A stretch of 64,000 nt of DNA from Enterococcus mundtii (lineage in GTDB: Bacteria; Bacillota; Bacilli; Lactobacillales; Enterococcaceae). Of the stretch, positions 54,127 to 63,970 are shown piece after piece. The stretch spans positions 2,695,001 to 2,759,000 of the forward strand of contig NZ_AP019810.1 in assembly GCF_013394305.1 (NCBI RefSeq), written 5' to 3'. Positions within the stretch are counted from its first letter, which is position 1; every line of letters begins with the position of its first letter. Under the pieces are notes generated by a model that saw only the letters and a program-made list of their open reading frames with translations, made no database searches and had not been told where the DNA came from. Position numbers and translations under genes: made by a program.

Positions 54127-54756
54127 ATGAAGAAAAAAAGAAAATCAATCTTCCGTATGATCGTAGGTCTATTTGTCTTCACGATTCTGGCAACGATTCT
54201 TTTTCTATTCGGTAGAACATATCAATCGATCAAGCGTGTAGAAAATTATCAGCCAGAGATTTCGTCAGCATTAGAAAAGTATCAAATGCAAGAACATGAG
54301 AATCTAGTGAAGGCAATCATACTTACTGAATCAAGAGGAAATGGTGTCGATTTGATGCAAAGTTCGGAAAGTGCCTATGGACAGATGGAGGCGATCACGA
54401 CACAAGAAGGAAGTATTGACCAAGGAGTCAAATACCTCTCAGAGATGATAGCTGAGGCGAAAGCATTAGGTTGCGATCTGGCGACAGCGATCCAAGCGTA
54501 CAATTTTGGCAAAGACTATATTGCTTACGTCAACAAAAGAGGCGGGAAGAACACGGTCCGTTTAGCCGAAGAGTATTCTAGGGATGTGTTGAGTCCGCTT
54601 TTAGGCAATGACAACAAAAAAACCTATCGCTATTGGCGAATCCAGTCATTATTGTATAATGGTGGGTATTTATACCATAATGGTGGTAATATGTTTTATG
54701 CAGATGTAGTGAAGATGAACCAACAGTTTCTTGAATGGTATGAAAATATTTTTTAA
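54127..54756 (+). CDS. Membrane-anchored lysozyme-like protein (PvaA/CwlT-type domain)
   Basis: 209 residues: basic start, membrane segment (FRMIVGLFVFTILATILFLF), then a lysozyme-like domain with catalytic Glu in KAIILTESRGNGVDLMQSSE and AIQAYNFGKDYIAYV. Similar to pneumococcal PvaA and the N-terminal domain of CwlT. It would cut glycan strands of peptidoglycan outside the membrane. AGGTGGG precedes the ATG. Confidence 0.85.
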   Translation: MKKKRKSIFRMIVGLFVFTILATILFLFGRTYQSIKRVENYQPEISSALEKYQMQEHENLVKAIILTESRGNGVDLMQSSESAYGQMEAITTQEGSIDQGVKYLSEMIAEAKALGCDLATAIQAYNFGKDYIAYVNKRGGKNTVRLAEEYSRDVLSPLLGNDNKKTYRYWRIQSLLYNGGYLYHNGGNMFYADVVKMNQQFLEWYENIF

Positions 54757-54837
54757 GCCTGTTGGATCGAACCAACTGCAAATCAAAGCAAGACGAATAA
54801 TGAATACAATGAATGGAAAGAAGGAGTGCTTGGACGA

Positions 54838-55695
54838 GTGGAAGAAAATCAAAAAGTAATGGAGAAAAGAGAGAATACAACGAAAGATTGGGGATTAAGA
54901 TTTTTCAAAGGAATGTTTATCGGCTCAGGATTTATCTTGCCGGGAGTGAGCGGAGGAGCTTTAGCAGCAGTATTTGGAATGTATGAGCGGCTGATTTCTT
55001 TCTTAGCACATATCACTAGAAACTTTAAAGAAAACGTCTTATTCTTTTTACCAGTCGGCTTAGGTGGTGTCACTGGTGTATTCTTGCTGTCTTTTTTAGT
55101 CAGTTTTTTACTAGGGGCCTATGAAACAACGATTTTGTGGTTCTTTGTGGGATGTATTGCTGGAACGGTGCCCGCTTTATGGAAAGAGTCAGGGAAAAAA
55201 GGCCGAAACAATACAGATCTCATTATTATGGTTGTGACATTTATTTTAGGTTATCTTTTCTTGTTATATGGTGCCCGTTTATTTGATGGGCAAGTAGAAC
55301 AAAATGTCTATACCTGGATGATGGCAGGCGGTTTGATTGGTCTCGGAATGATCGTTCCTGGATTAAGTCCATCGAATTTTTTAGTTTATATGGGACTGTA
55401 TAAAGCGATGGCTGATGGATTTAAAGAAGTGCGTTTAGAAGTGATCATTCCTATTGCAATCGGCGGAATCGTGTGTGTACTAGGTCTTTCCAAAGTAATG
55501 GATTTTATTTTCTCAAAAGCTTATAGCAAATTATTCCATTTTATTCTAGGCATTGTTTTTGCATCCACGATCATGATCATTCCTACAAATTATAGTGGAC
55601 TTGGCATTTTAGGTATCTTGGCATGTCTAGTGTTATTCATTGCTGGTGCTGCACTAGGCTGGTGGATGAGCCGTTTAGAAGAGCAGTATAAGTAG
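54838..55695 (+). CDS. DUF368 membrane protein (PopT-type polyprenyl-phosphate transporter)
   Basis: 285 residues, starting at GTG 54838 (a GTG at 54826 overlaps AAGGAG). About nine membrane segments with the paired family motifs GSGFILPGVSGGALAA near the start and GLGMIVPGLSPSNFLVYMG in the middle. DUF368 proteins were recently identified as undecaprenyl-phosphate flippases that return the carrier to the cytoplasm; the assignment here is by family. It lies 80 bases after the lysozyme-like gene and may share its transcript. Confidence 0.82.
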   Translation: MEENQKVMEKRENTTKDWGLRFFKGMFIGSGFILPGVSGGALAAVFGMYERLISFLAHITRNFKENVLFFLPVGLGGVTGVFLLSFLVSFLLGAYETTILWFFVGCIAGTVPALWKESGKKGRNNTDLIIMVVTFILGYLFLLYGARLFDGQVEQNVYTWMMAGGLIGLGMIVPGLSPSNFLVYMGLYKAMADGFKEVRLEVIIPIAIGGIVCVLGLSKVMDFIFSKAYSKLFHFILGIVFASTIMIIPTNYSGLGILGILACLVLFIAGAALGWWMSRLEEQYK

Positions 55696-55810
55696 AAGAA
55701 GCACAAGAAGAAAAGTCACGTGATCGTTGTATTCAATCAGCCAAGTTCTTGATAGATGGTTCGAAGAAACGATTCTCTTCTGTGATTTTTCTAGGTGAAG
55801 TATATGGTGA

Positions 55811-55863
55811 GATAGAAAAATAGAAAACAGATCCGCTGTTTTTTGATTTTTCTATCTTTTTTT
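55811..55863 (+). terminator. Terminator upstream of the CtpE-like ATPase
   Basis: GATAGAAAAAT (55811-55821) pairs with ATTTTTCTATC (55846-55856), inner AAACAG/CTGTTT, then Ts. Confidence 0.8.
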
Positions 55864-55943
55864 AAAATTAAAAAAACGAGTTGTTTTTAATCGTAGAAAC
55901 AGCTAGACTAATTGAAGTGATTATTTTTGAAAGTTGGCGTGAT

Positions 55944-58313
55944 ATGGAAATGAAAGAATTAAAGGGACTTACAGAAAATGAAGTGAGCCAAAGACGTGCC
56001 TCTGGTCAACAGAATGATTACCAAGAGGATGCTACAAAAAGTACGAAACAAATTTTCAGCGATAATATTTTAACATTATTCAATTTTTTGAACTTAGGAA
56101 TAGGACTATGCTTATTACTAGTTGGAGCCTATTCAAACATGGCTTACTTAGCAATTATTTTTGTAAATATCACCATGGGGATCTATCAGGAAATCCATGC
56201 GCGTAATCTTGTGCGCCGATTATCAATCGTCTCACAGGCGGAAGTAACCGTCATTCGTGATGGGAAAGAACAGATGATTGCAACGAAAGAACTAGTTTTA
56301 GGCGATCTTGTAAAAATCGGTGCGGGTGAACAGATTCCTTCAGACTTGCAAGTGATCAGTGGTCGGGCAGAGGCAAATGAAGCTTTACTGACCGGTGAAT
56401 CTGATTTGATCGTCAAAGAGTCAGGAGCAGAATTACTTTCTGGTAGTTACCTGACTAGTGGCTCTGTCTTTGCTACAGTTATCCGTGTTGGGGCAGATAA
56501 TTATGCTGTCCGCTTGACCAACGAAGCAAAAACACACAAGGAAATTCATTCGGAACTTGTGGAATCGATCCGCAAAGTATCTAAGTTTACAAGTTTTGTG
56601 ATCATTCCTTTAGGGATCATCTTATTCTTGGAAGCTTTGTTCATTCGAAATGCGTCGATCCAACTATCAGTCGTTGCTTCTGCGGCGGCCTTACTGGGAA
56701 TGTTACCAAAAGGATTAGTGTTATTGATCAGTATCGCATTGACGACTGGTGTAACTAAACTAGCGAAGAAACGAATCTTAGTCCAAGATATGTATTCGAT
56801 CGAAACATTGGCACATGTAGATACATTATGTCTTGATAAAACAGGGACGATCACCGAAGGAAAAATGAGCATCCAACGAGTCGAACCCTTAAATAAAACC
56901 TATGAAAAAATGATTCCAACCATTATGGGGACATATTTAGCTGAAAGTAGCGATAACAATATCACAATGCGTGCGTTGAGAGAGTATTTCGAGATTTCTA
57001 ATCGTTACGATGTCGGAGAAAAATTAGCCTTTTCATCTGACCGCAAATGGGGCGCAATGGAATTTCCTGAACTAGGTGTAGTCTATGTCGGGGCTCCGGA
57101 ACGGTTAGTGGCAGACGATCAGTTGCCGGAAAGTTTAGTGGAAGCCCAGGCCAACGGGTTTCGTGTATTGATGTTAGGTCTTGCTCCCAATCAAACGTTG
57201 TCTTCAGGCGATCCTCAAGGGGTTGAACCGATTGCTTTGTTTGAAATCGATGATCCTATCCGTAAAAACGCGCAAGAAACCTTAGCTTATCTACACGAAG
57301 AAGGGGTAGACTTGAAAGTGATTTCTGGAGACAATCCTTTTACGGTGTCAAATATTGCGCGACGTGCTGATTTGCCCAACTATCAATCGTATGTTGATCT
57401 ATCTGATTTGACAGAAGAAGCAGAAGTCAGAAAAGCGGCGCATCAATATACAGTTTTTGGGCGAGTGAGTCCGCAACAAAAGAAACTCTTAGTCAACGAA
57501 CTGAAAGCAAGTGGACGAACAGTTGCAATGACTGGAGATGGCGTAAACGATGTATTGGCTTTACGTGAAGCCGATTGTAGTATTGCGATGGCAGAAGGAG
57601 ACGGAGCGACACGACAAATTGCTAATCTTGTCTTGTTAGATTCTGATTTTACGACATTGCCCGAGGTATTGTTTGAGGGACGCCGAGTCGTGAATAACGT
57701 AACGAAAGTTTCAGGTATTTTCTTTATTAAGACAATCTATTCATTTATCTTATCGATTTTATGTGCAGTGACGGCTATCGGATTCCCATTTATTCCGATC
57801 CAGATCACGTTGATCGATCTTGCTATCGAAGGGTATCCATCTTTCTTCTTATCATTTGAGAATGATAAACGAAAAGTCGATTATCGCTATCTGCCTACTG
57901 CGCTAGTCAATGCATTACCTAATGCATTGCTTGTTGCTTTCAATACTGTGGCGATTTACCTGATCGGTCACAACCAAGGTTGGACATCTGGTGAAACAAC
58001 GACATTGATGTATTATTTATTGATTGGGATCAGCTGTCTGGCAGTGATCAAAGCCTGCTTGCCATTCAATCTATTACGGATTTTCTTAGCAGTCACCACA
58101 GTGGTCGGTATTTATGTTGCTGCGATGCTTTTCCATCATATATTAGAAGTCAATCTTGGGTTAGGAAATACTTGGACATATTTTGTTGGCTTTATGGTTT
58201 TGAATGTGTTATTACGTTTAGGATATTGGAAATTAGGCATACAAAACAAATTATTGAATAAAGTAAATGCAAATAAAACTCATCATACTCAAGTGGAAGA
58301 AAATGTCATATAA
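55944..58313 (+). CDS. P-type cation ATPase, CtpE-like
   Basis: 789 residues from the ATG at 55944; an open frame from 55881 lacks a better site. TGES actuator motif (LLTGESDLIV), SEDS-unlike M4 with MLPKGLVLLISI, phosphorylation site CLDKTGTITEG (Asp298), and MTGDGVNDVLALREADCSIAM. About eight to ten membrane segments. MLPKGL instead of PEGL and the MAEGDGATRQIAN ending of the P domain fit the CtpE group, linked to Ca2+ uptake in mycobacteria. The transported ion here is not known. Confidence 0.8.
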   Translation: MEMKELKGLTENEVSQRRASGQQNDYQEDATKSTKQIFSDNILTLFNFLNLGIGLCLLLVGAYSNMAYLAIIFVNITMGIYQEIHARNLVRRLSIVSQAEVTVIRDGKEQMIATKELVLGDLVKIGAGEQIPSDLQVISGRAEANEALLTGESDLIVKESGAELLSGSYLTSGSVFATVIRVGADNYAVRLTNEAKTHKEIHSELVESIRKVSKFTSFVIIPLGIILFLEALFIRNASIQLSVVASAAALLGMLPKGLVLLISIALTTGVTKLAKKRILVQDMYSIETLAHVDTLCLDKTGTITEGKMSIQRVEPLNKTYEKMIPTIMGTYLAESSDNNITMRALREYFEISNRYDVGEKLAFSSDRKWGAMEFPELGVVYVGAPERLVADDQLPESLVEAQANGFRVLMLGLAPNQTLSSGDPQGVEPIALFEIDDPIRKNAQETLAYLHEEGVDLKVISGDNPFTVSNIARRADLPNYQSYVDLSDLTEEAEVRKAAHQYTVFGRVSPQQKKLLVNELKASGRTVAMTGDGVNDVLALREADCSIAMAEGDGATRQIANLVLLDSDFTTLPEVLFEGRRVVNNVTKVSGIFFIKTIYSFILSILCAVTAIGFPFIPIQITLIDLAIEGYPSFFLSFENDKRKVDYRYLPTALVNALPNALLVAFNTVAIYLIGHNQGWTSGETTTLMYYLLIGISCLAVIKACLPFNLLRIFLAVTTVVGIYVAAMLFHHILEVNLGLGNTWTYFVGFMVLNVLLRLGYWKLGIQNKLLNKVNANKTHHTQVEENVI

Positions 58314-58328
58314 TCCAGTATCTATCAC

Positions 58329-58414
58329 TTGAAAAAGTATAGGAATATGGTACAATGAAACATGTATAATTGTGTCCTTTAAAATCGCACTGATTTTCGT
58401 TAGTGCGATTTTTT
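58329..58414 (+). promoter_or_regulatory. dnaG-rpoD promoter followed at once by a terminator
   Basis: -35 TTGAAA (58329-58334) and -10 TACAAT (58351-58356) with a 16-base spacer. Some 20 bases after the expected start comes a strong terminator (AAAATCGCACT, 58381-58391, pairing with AGTGCGATTTT, then Ts). Transcripts would stop after ~50 bases unless antitermination occurs. Confidence 0.65.
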
Positions 58415-58481
58415 ACCGGTTATTCTCCTGAAATGTCTTGTCGATGAGTATGAGATATCAACTAATGCAGGGGGTGAGAAT

Positions 58482-60323
58482 ATGGCTCAAAGGATCCCTC
58501 AAGAGACCATTGAGACGATTCGTAATCAAACGAATATCGTTGAGGTGATTGGGCAATACGTCCAGTTGAAAAAATCTGGGAAGAATTATTTAGGTCTCTG
58601 CCCTTTCCATGAAGAACGTACTCCTTCATTTTCGGTTGCGGAAGATAAGCAGATTTTCCATTGCTTTGGTTGTGGAAAAGGTGGGAATGTCTTTACGTTT
58701 CTTCAAGAATTGGAAGGTCTGTCTTTTCCAGAAGCAGTGGTCAAGGTCGCTGATTTAGAACAGATCCAACTCGAAGATCAGTGGCGACAACAAACGCTGA
58801 CTACTCAAACCGGAGATTCAGCTACTGGTAAATTGATCGCGGCTCATGAAAAAGCAGTAGAAGTTTATCATCACATGTTGTTGCACACAAAAGTAGGTGA
58901 GCCAGCGTTAAATTATTTACTCGAACGTGGTCTGACCACCGAGTTGATCGAAGAATTCAAGATCGGTTTTGCGCCAAATGAACGCTCATTTTTACAACAA
59001 GTGTTCCAAAATGAAGACTATTCTGAGGAAGTATTCAAGCAGTCCGGCTTGTTTGTGACACATGATGATGGACGGATGTCGGATCGTTTTTATCAACGGA
59101 TCATGTTTCCTCTTCGTAATGGTCAAGGTCGGACGATCGGGTTTTCTGGTCGTTACTTGGCTAGTGAACACGATGCAAAAGATCAACCAAAATATTTGAA
59201 CAGTCCTGAAACGGATCTATTCAACAAAAGACAAGTCTTATTCAACTTAGACAAAGCACGTAGTGAGATTCGCAAGTCGGGTGAAATCTTACTATTCGAA
59301 GGATTTATGGATGTTATCGCTGCATGGCAAGCGGGTCTCAAGACTGGTTTAGCCTCCATGGGAACAAGTCTGACGACTCAACAGATCCAGCAGATGGAAA
59401 AACTGACAAAAGAATTAGTGTTTTGTTATGATGGTGACCGTGCGGGTGTAGAAGCTACGAACCGAGGCATCGAACTACTGCGTCAAAATAGTCGAATGCA
59501 ATTATCTGTCGTAGCGATCCCAGAAAAACTCGATCCAGATGAGTACTTGAGAAAGTATGGGGAAGAGGCTTTTCAAGAATTAGTTTTACACGGACGAGAA
59601 ACCATTTTTGCTTTTAAATCGCGTTATTTGAAGCAAGAAAAAAATCTGGAAAATGAAAAAGATAAAATTGAATATCTTGAAGCGGTACTAAGTGAATTGA
59701 GTAAAGTTGTTTCGCCAATCGAACAAGACATGTATCTAACGCAGTTATCAGCAGAATTTCAGCTGAGTCGAGAAACGATGCAAAAACAAATACGTGATCT
59801 GCGCCGAAAGAATCAACCAACCAAGCAAGAACAAGCTCAACCAACGACAGAGCAGGTGTCCGTAAAATCTGGAACGATCAGACAAAAACGCCCACTATCT
59901 CAGGTTGAAAAAGCAGAACAAATGCTATTGTATCGAGCGTTCAAAGAACTTGCTGTGCGTAATCTACTCAAGGAACAAGGCGTTCAATTTATTCATGATA
60001 CTTATGCAGAAATCTATTTTTTATTTGATGCGTTTGTATCTCAAAATGGAGAATTCAAACTTGCGGAGTTTTTAGACTTCTTGCAAGATGAAAATTTAAG
60101 GCGGATAGTGGTCGAGATCGAATATATGCGAATGGCTGAAGAAAGTACGCCACGTGAGATCCAAGACTTACTGAGAGTGATCAGTAAATCGGGCTTAGCT
60201 GAAGAAATCATAACAAAAAAACAGATGCAGCAAGAAGCACGACGTACTGGGAACAAACAGTTAGAATTGGAATTGACGATTGAGATCATCAATTTAACGA
60301 AACAGTTAAAACAAGCCGAATAG
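58482..60323 (+). CDS. dnaG: DNA primase
   Basis: 613 residues. CHC2 zinc finger (Cys40-His43 ... CFGCGKGG, residues ~40-68), TOPRIM domain (ILLFEGFMDVIAAWQAG near 265 and CYDGDRAGVEA near 310), and a C-terminal DnaB-binding helical domain. Lays RNA primers for replication. Starts behind GGGGGTGAG, 23 bases before rpoD, forming the usual dnaG-rpoD pair. Confidence 0.97.
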   Translation: MAQRIPQETIETIRNQTNIVEVIGQYVQLKKSGKNYLGLCPFHEERTPSFSVAEDKQIFHCFGCGKGGNVFTFLQELEGLSFPEAVVKVADLEQIQLEDQWRQQTLTTQTGDSATGKLIAAHEKAVEVYHHMLLHTKVGEPALNYLLERGLTTELIEEFKIGFAPNERSFLQQVFQNEDYSEEVFKQSGLFVTHDDGRMSDRFYQRIMFPLRNGQGRTIGFSGRYLASEHDAKDQPKYLNSPETDLFNKRQVLFNLDKARSEIRKSGEILLFEGFMDVIAAWQAGLKTGLASMGTSLTTQQIQQMEKLTKELVFCYDGDRAGVEATNRGIELLRQNSRMQLSVVAIPEKLDPDEYLRKYGEEAFQELVLHGRETIFAFKSRYLKQEKNLENEKDKIEYLEAVLSELSKVVSPIEQDMYLTQLSAEFQLSRETMQKQIRDLRRKNQPTKQEQAQPTTEQVSVKSGTIRQKRPLSQVEKAEQMLLYRAFKELAVRNLLKEQGVQFIHDTYAEIYFLFDAFVSQNGEFKLAEFLDFLQDENLRRIVVEIEYMRMAEESTPREIQDLLRVISKSGLAEEIITKKQMQQEARRTGNKQLELELTIEIINLTKQLKQAE

Positions 60324-60346
60324 CTACTTAAAGGGGGCCTTCTTTT

Positions 60347-61456
60347 ATGGCAAATGGAACAGATGTTAAAAAATATGAAGCAGCAGTGGCAGCGTTCATT
60401 AAAGAAAATAAACCAAAAGGGCAAGTGATTTATGATGATTTATCAAATAAACTTGCGACACCATTCACTTTAAATGCAGATGAAATGGATAAGTTGATCC
60501 AAAAAGTAGAGGACGCAGGTATCAGCGTCGTTGACGAAAATGGTGAACCATCGATCCATAGTCTGAAAAGTGCTGAGAAAAAAGCAGAACAAGCGAAAAC
60601 AGAAGATCTTTCTGCACCGACAGGCGTCAAAATCAATGATCCTGTTCGGATGTACCTCAAAGAAATTGGCCGCGTCTCCCTTTTAACTGCAGAAGAAGAA
60701 GTAGCATTAGCATTGAAGATCGAAGAAGGTGACCAGGAAGCGAAACAACGCTTAGCTGAAGCTAACCTTCGTTTAGTTGTAAGTATTGCCAAAAGATATG
60801 TGGGTCGTGGGATGCAATTTTTAGATTTGATCCAAGAAGGAAATATGGGATTGATGAAAGCTGTTGAAAAATTTGACTACCGTAAAGGGTTCAAATTTTC
60901 TACCTACGCAACTTGGTGGATCCGTCAAGCGATCACACGTGCGATTGCTGACCAAGCCCGTACGATTCGTATTCCAGTGCATATGGTGGAAACCATCAAT
61001 AAATTGATCCGTATCCAACGTCAATTACTACAAGACTTAGGAAGAGAACCAACGCCTGAAGAAATCGGTGCTGAAATGGATCTTCCTACAGAAAAAGTAC
61101 GCGAAATCTTAAAAATCGCTCAAGAACCTGTCTCATTAGAAACACCAATCGGTGAAGAAGATGATTCACATTTAGGTGATTTTATCGAGGACCAAGAAGC
61201 AACTAGTCCTGCGGAACATGCAGCGTATGAATTATTGAAAGAACAATTAGAAGATGTCTTAGATACTTTGACAGATCGTGAAGAAAACGTCTTACGTTTG
61301 CGTTTTGGCTTAGATGATGGCCGTACACGTACGTTGGAAGAAGTAGGTAAAGTCTTCGGCGTGACTCGTGAACGTATTCGACAAATCGAAGCAAAAGCAT
61401 TAAGAAAACTTCGCCACCCATCACGCTCAAAACAATTGAAAGATTTCTTGGAATAA
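60347..61456 (+). CDS. rpoD: Primary sigma factor (sigma-70/SigA)
   Basis: 369 residues. Region 1.1 is shortened as in Firmicutes. Region 1.2 ([20 protein letters not shown]), region 2 ([39 protein letters not shown]), region 3 ([12 protein letters not shown]) and region 4 ([35 protein letters not shown]) are all complete. Directs RNA polymerase to housekeeping promoters. AAGGGGG precedes the ATG. Confidence 0.98.
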   Translation: MANGTDVKKYEAAVAAFIKENKPKGQVIYDDLSNKLATPFTLNADEMDKLIQKVEDAGISVVDENGEPSIHSLKSAEKKAEQAKTEDLSAPTGVKINDPVRMYLKEIGRVSLLTAEEEVALALKIEEGDQEAKQRLAEANLRLVVSIAKRYVGRGMQFLDLIQEGNMGLMKAVEKFDYRKGFKFSTYATWWIRQAITRAIADQARTIRIPVHMVETINKLIRIQRQLLQDLGREPTPEEIGAEMDLPTEKVREILKIAQEPVSLETPIGEEDDSHLGDFIEDQEATSPAEHAAYELLKEQLEDVLDTLTDREENVLRLRFGLDDGRTRTLEEVGKVFGVTRERIRQIEAKALRKLRHPSRSKQLKDFLE

Positions 61457-61509
61457 TCAAGAAATAATTTTTTAAACAAAAAAACAGATCATTTTTCTTG
61501 AATGATAGA

Positions 61510-61556
61510 AAACCCTCAAAGTAGGAGATCTCTCCAGCTATTGAGGGTTTGTTTTT
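61510..61556 (+). terminator. Terminator of the dnaG-rpoD operon
   Basis: AAACCCTCAA (61510-61519) pairs with TTGAGGGTTT (61541-61550), inner GGAGA/TCTCC, then Ts. The rest of the gap to 61746 shows no gene. Confidence 0.85.
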
Positions 61557-61746
61557 TATCAAACAATTCGACTAACTTTCAACAAAGGTCCGTTTAAACA
61601 AAGTAGCTCATTACGGTCGTTATTTATTTTTTACTGAAAGACTTATTTGTTTTTTTATAAAATCCTTAGGATATCCTATTGGCGTGTGGATTAGATTATG
61701 GTAGATTTAATGGTAGCGAAAACCTAGTAAAGGAGCCGATCGCTAA

Positions 61747-63807
61747 GTGATAAAAAAATGTCCAAAATGTGGATCAGAAAAAATCAAAGATCAATCAAAA
61801 TGTCCAGAATGTGACTTTGAACCACAACAAGATGAACTGACACAATTACCCCAAACAGATGGAAATCAATCGTTAGACGAAACAGCTGAGGAAGTTTATC
61901 CAGACAGTATCGTAAATGATCCAATCGAGTGGTCAGAACTAAAAGATCTACCGTTGGAGTCTGTCATGGAGTTGTTTGACTCAAGTGACACGAGCACTGA
62001 GTCAAAGGATGATCAAGTAGATAAAAAAGAAAATATCAATCTTGGCAAAGAAAAAACAGAGACAGATCACTCTGCTACCTCTGAGCAAAGAGAAAAAGCG
62101 CAGCAGAAAAAACGAGTAGCTGAATTAAAAGAAGCAGTAAACAATGAAGAAGAAAATTCCATTCTAGCTGCTTACATCAAGGCGCATCGTGAAGATACGA
62201 CTGAAGAACACGCAAAAGAGCTGCTTCGAATGATCGAAACGGCGGCAGCAACGGGTGAGGATTCAGTCGACATTCGCTTGTCGGAAAATACAACGGAGCA
62301 AGTTTCTCCTGAAAAATCTCAAGAGGATGCAATAAAAGAGCCACCAGTGGAAGAACCAACAGAAGAAACGATCATTGAAGATACTGTGGTCGAAGATTCT
62401 TCAACAAGTACAGAAGAACAAGTAGACGTAATTACAAATATAGAAGAAACTGCCCCAGTTTCTACGGAAGAACCTGTAGAGACGACTGAACCGATCGAAG
62501 AGGAAAGTTCTAAGGTTGAGAGTACGAAAGCTGCTTCAACAGATGCACCGCAACCAAAAGAAGCTCCTGAAACAACTGAACTGGTGGAAACACAGCCGAA
62601 ACAGACAAAGGTTGAGGAACAAGAAACAAGCAATGCGTCCATCAAAAAAGAAGAATTGCCAAATGATCGAGGATCAAAGAAATCCAAAAAAAGATTATAC
62701 CTGACGAGTGCGGCAGTGCTTTTACTTGGTGCAGGGGGTTGGATGTATTATGATCATCAGCAAAAAGTCCAAGCAGAAATCGCTGCCGAAACCCAACGTA
62801 AACAAGATAAAATGGCTGATTTACAATCAGATTTAGCTGCGTTTTATTCAGATGATGATGAACAGTTCATTCGTACAAGTATGATCAATCAAGACTTATC
62901 AAAATTAAGGGCATCATTGAATGAGGTCAAAGATGAAAAAGGGTATGCAGATCTGGAAAAAACCTTTGAAGATATCCAATCAAAGATCAAACAGATCCAA
63001 ACGGTCAATGAATGGTTTGTTACACCAGTTATCGCAGATGATCAACTGATCGCAGAACCCAAATTGAAAGCTGACCAAGCGATCCAAAGTTTTGAAACAG
63101 AAGATACAGCATTTGGTCAATTGATCGACAAAGCGACAGATGAAGCAACTAAACAGTATCAACAACTTCAAACAGCAAAAGAAAAAACTGCTGTGATCTA
63201 TGCAGATGGTCAAGTAAAAGATTCAGCAACGAAAGAGCAGTACGACACAGCAAAAGCAGAAGTGGCGAAAGTAAAAAATACAGAATTAGTCAAAGCACTT
63301 GTGACCGAATTGGACAAAGTCGATGAAGCTTTGACGAAAAAAGAAGAAGCGAAGAAAGCCGAAGAAGCAAAGAAAGCTGAAGAAGCGAAGAAAGCCGAAG
63401 AAGCGAAACAAGCGCAGGCGCAGGCTGAAGCGCAAGCACAAGCACAAGCTGAGGCAGCTGCTCAACAAACTGAGGCGACACAAACAACGCCAGCGACTAA
63501 CTCCGCAAACCGTCCAATCATGGAAACAAGAGCCAGTGATGTCGCAGATGCTTCTAATCCTGCTTGGAATTGGGCACCAGGAGTCAAAGAAAGTGTGATC
63601 GCAACAAGTATTGCACGAGGCTACATCGTAGAGGGCGGCTATCGATTAGAGAAAGCTCGCATCGAAAACGGTGAAGGATACTACAACCTTTATGCGACTT
63701 CTACTAAATCATCTTTGATGAATGGTATCGGTGAAAGTGCTCTACCATTTTATATTGTCACAATCAATTGTAAAACTGGTTGGTTTGGTGGGAACGGTAG
63801 TAACTAG
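61747..63807 (+). CDS. MapZ-like division-site positioning membrane protein
   Basis: 686 residues from GTG (AAAGGAG upstream). N-terminal zinc ribbon (CPKCGSEKIKDQSKCPEC, residues 5-22), a long acidic Thr/Glu/Pro-rich cytoplasmic region (~30-310), a membrane segment (~317-335, LTSAAVLLLGAGGWMYY), an extracellular helical domain, a KKAEEAK/QAQAEA repeat linker (~533-570), and a C-terminal domain (ASNPAWNWAPGVKESVIATS ... YYNLYATSTKS ... TINCKTGWFGGNG). The last domain and the topology fit MapZ/LocZ, which marks midcell for FtsZ in streptococci and enterococci. The zinc ribbon is an extra. Confidence 0.72.
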   Translation: MIKKCPKCGSEKIKDQSKCPECDFEPQQDELTQLPQTDGNQSLDETAEEVYPDSIVNDPIEWSELKDLPLESVMELFDSSDTSTESKDDQVDKKENINLGKEKTETDHSATSEQREKAQQKKRVAELKEAVNNEEENSILAAYIKAHREDTTEEHAKELLRMIETAAATGEDSVDIRLSENTTEQVSPEKSQEDAIKEPPVEEPTEETIIEDTVVEDSSTSTEEQVDVITNIEETAPVSTEEPVETTEPIEEESSKVESTKAASTDAPQPKEAPETTELVETQPKQTKVEEQETSNASIKKEELPNDRGSKKSKKRLYLTSAAVLLLGAGGWMYYDHQQKVQAEIAAETQRKQDKMADLQSDLAAFYSDDDEQFIRTSMINQDLSKLRASLNEVKDEKGYADLEKTFEDIQSKIKQIQTVNEWFVTPVIADDQLIAEPKLKADQAIQSFETEDTAFGQLIDKATDEATKQYQQLQTAKEKTAVIYADGQVKDSATKEQYDTAKAEVAKVKNTELVKALVTELDKVDEALTKKEEAKKAEEAKKAEEAKKAEEAKQAQAQAEAQAQAQAEAAAQQTEATQTTPATNSANRPIMETRASDVADASNPAWNWAPGVKESVIATSIARGYIVEGGYRLEKARIENGEGYYNLYATSTKSSLMNGIGESALPFYIVTINCKTGWFGGNGSN

Positions 63808-63914
63808 ATCAGTGGTAGTTAGCTAGAGTATAGTTATATCAGCCTGATTTGCTATTCCTACAAAGCAAAACAACAATGGTCCAGAAGCAATTTTTCTTTC
63901 TATCATAGCGTCAA

Positions 63915-63970
63915 AAATAGGCCTTAGAATCCAAAAATATGAGGATATTTTCGGGTTTTATGGCCTATTT
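63915..63970. terminator. Hairpin at the window end
   Basis: AAATAGGCC (63915-63923) pairs with GGCCTATTT (63962-63970) with more pairing inside. The preceding CCAGAAGCAATT is shared with R1, so it may be another diverged repeat. 63808-64000 has no gene. Confidence 0.6.

Noticed and set aside
55735-55863. GGTGAGAT before the CtpE-like ATPase looked like a second yybP-ykoY riboswitch
   Set aside because: The GGGGAGTA half and the closing helix are missing; only a terminator can be supported.
63333-63470. KKAEEAK/QAQAEA region considered as an assembly repeat or separate gene
   Set aside because: It stays in frame as a linker of the MapZ-like protein, a common low-complexity feature of such wall-spanning proteins.
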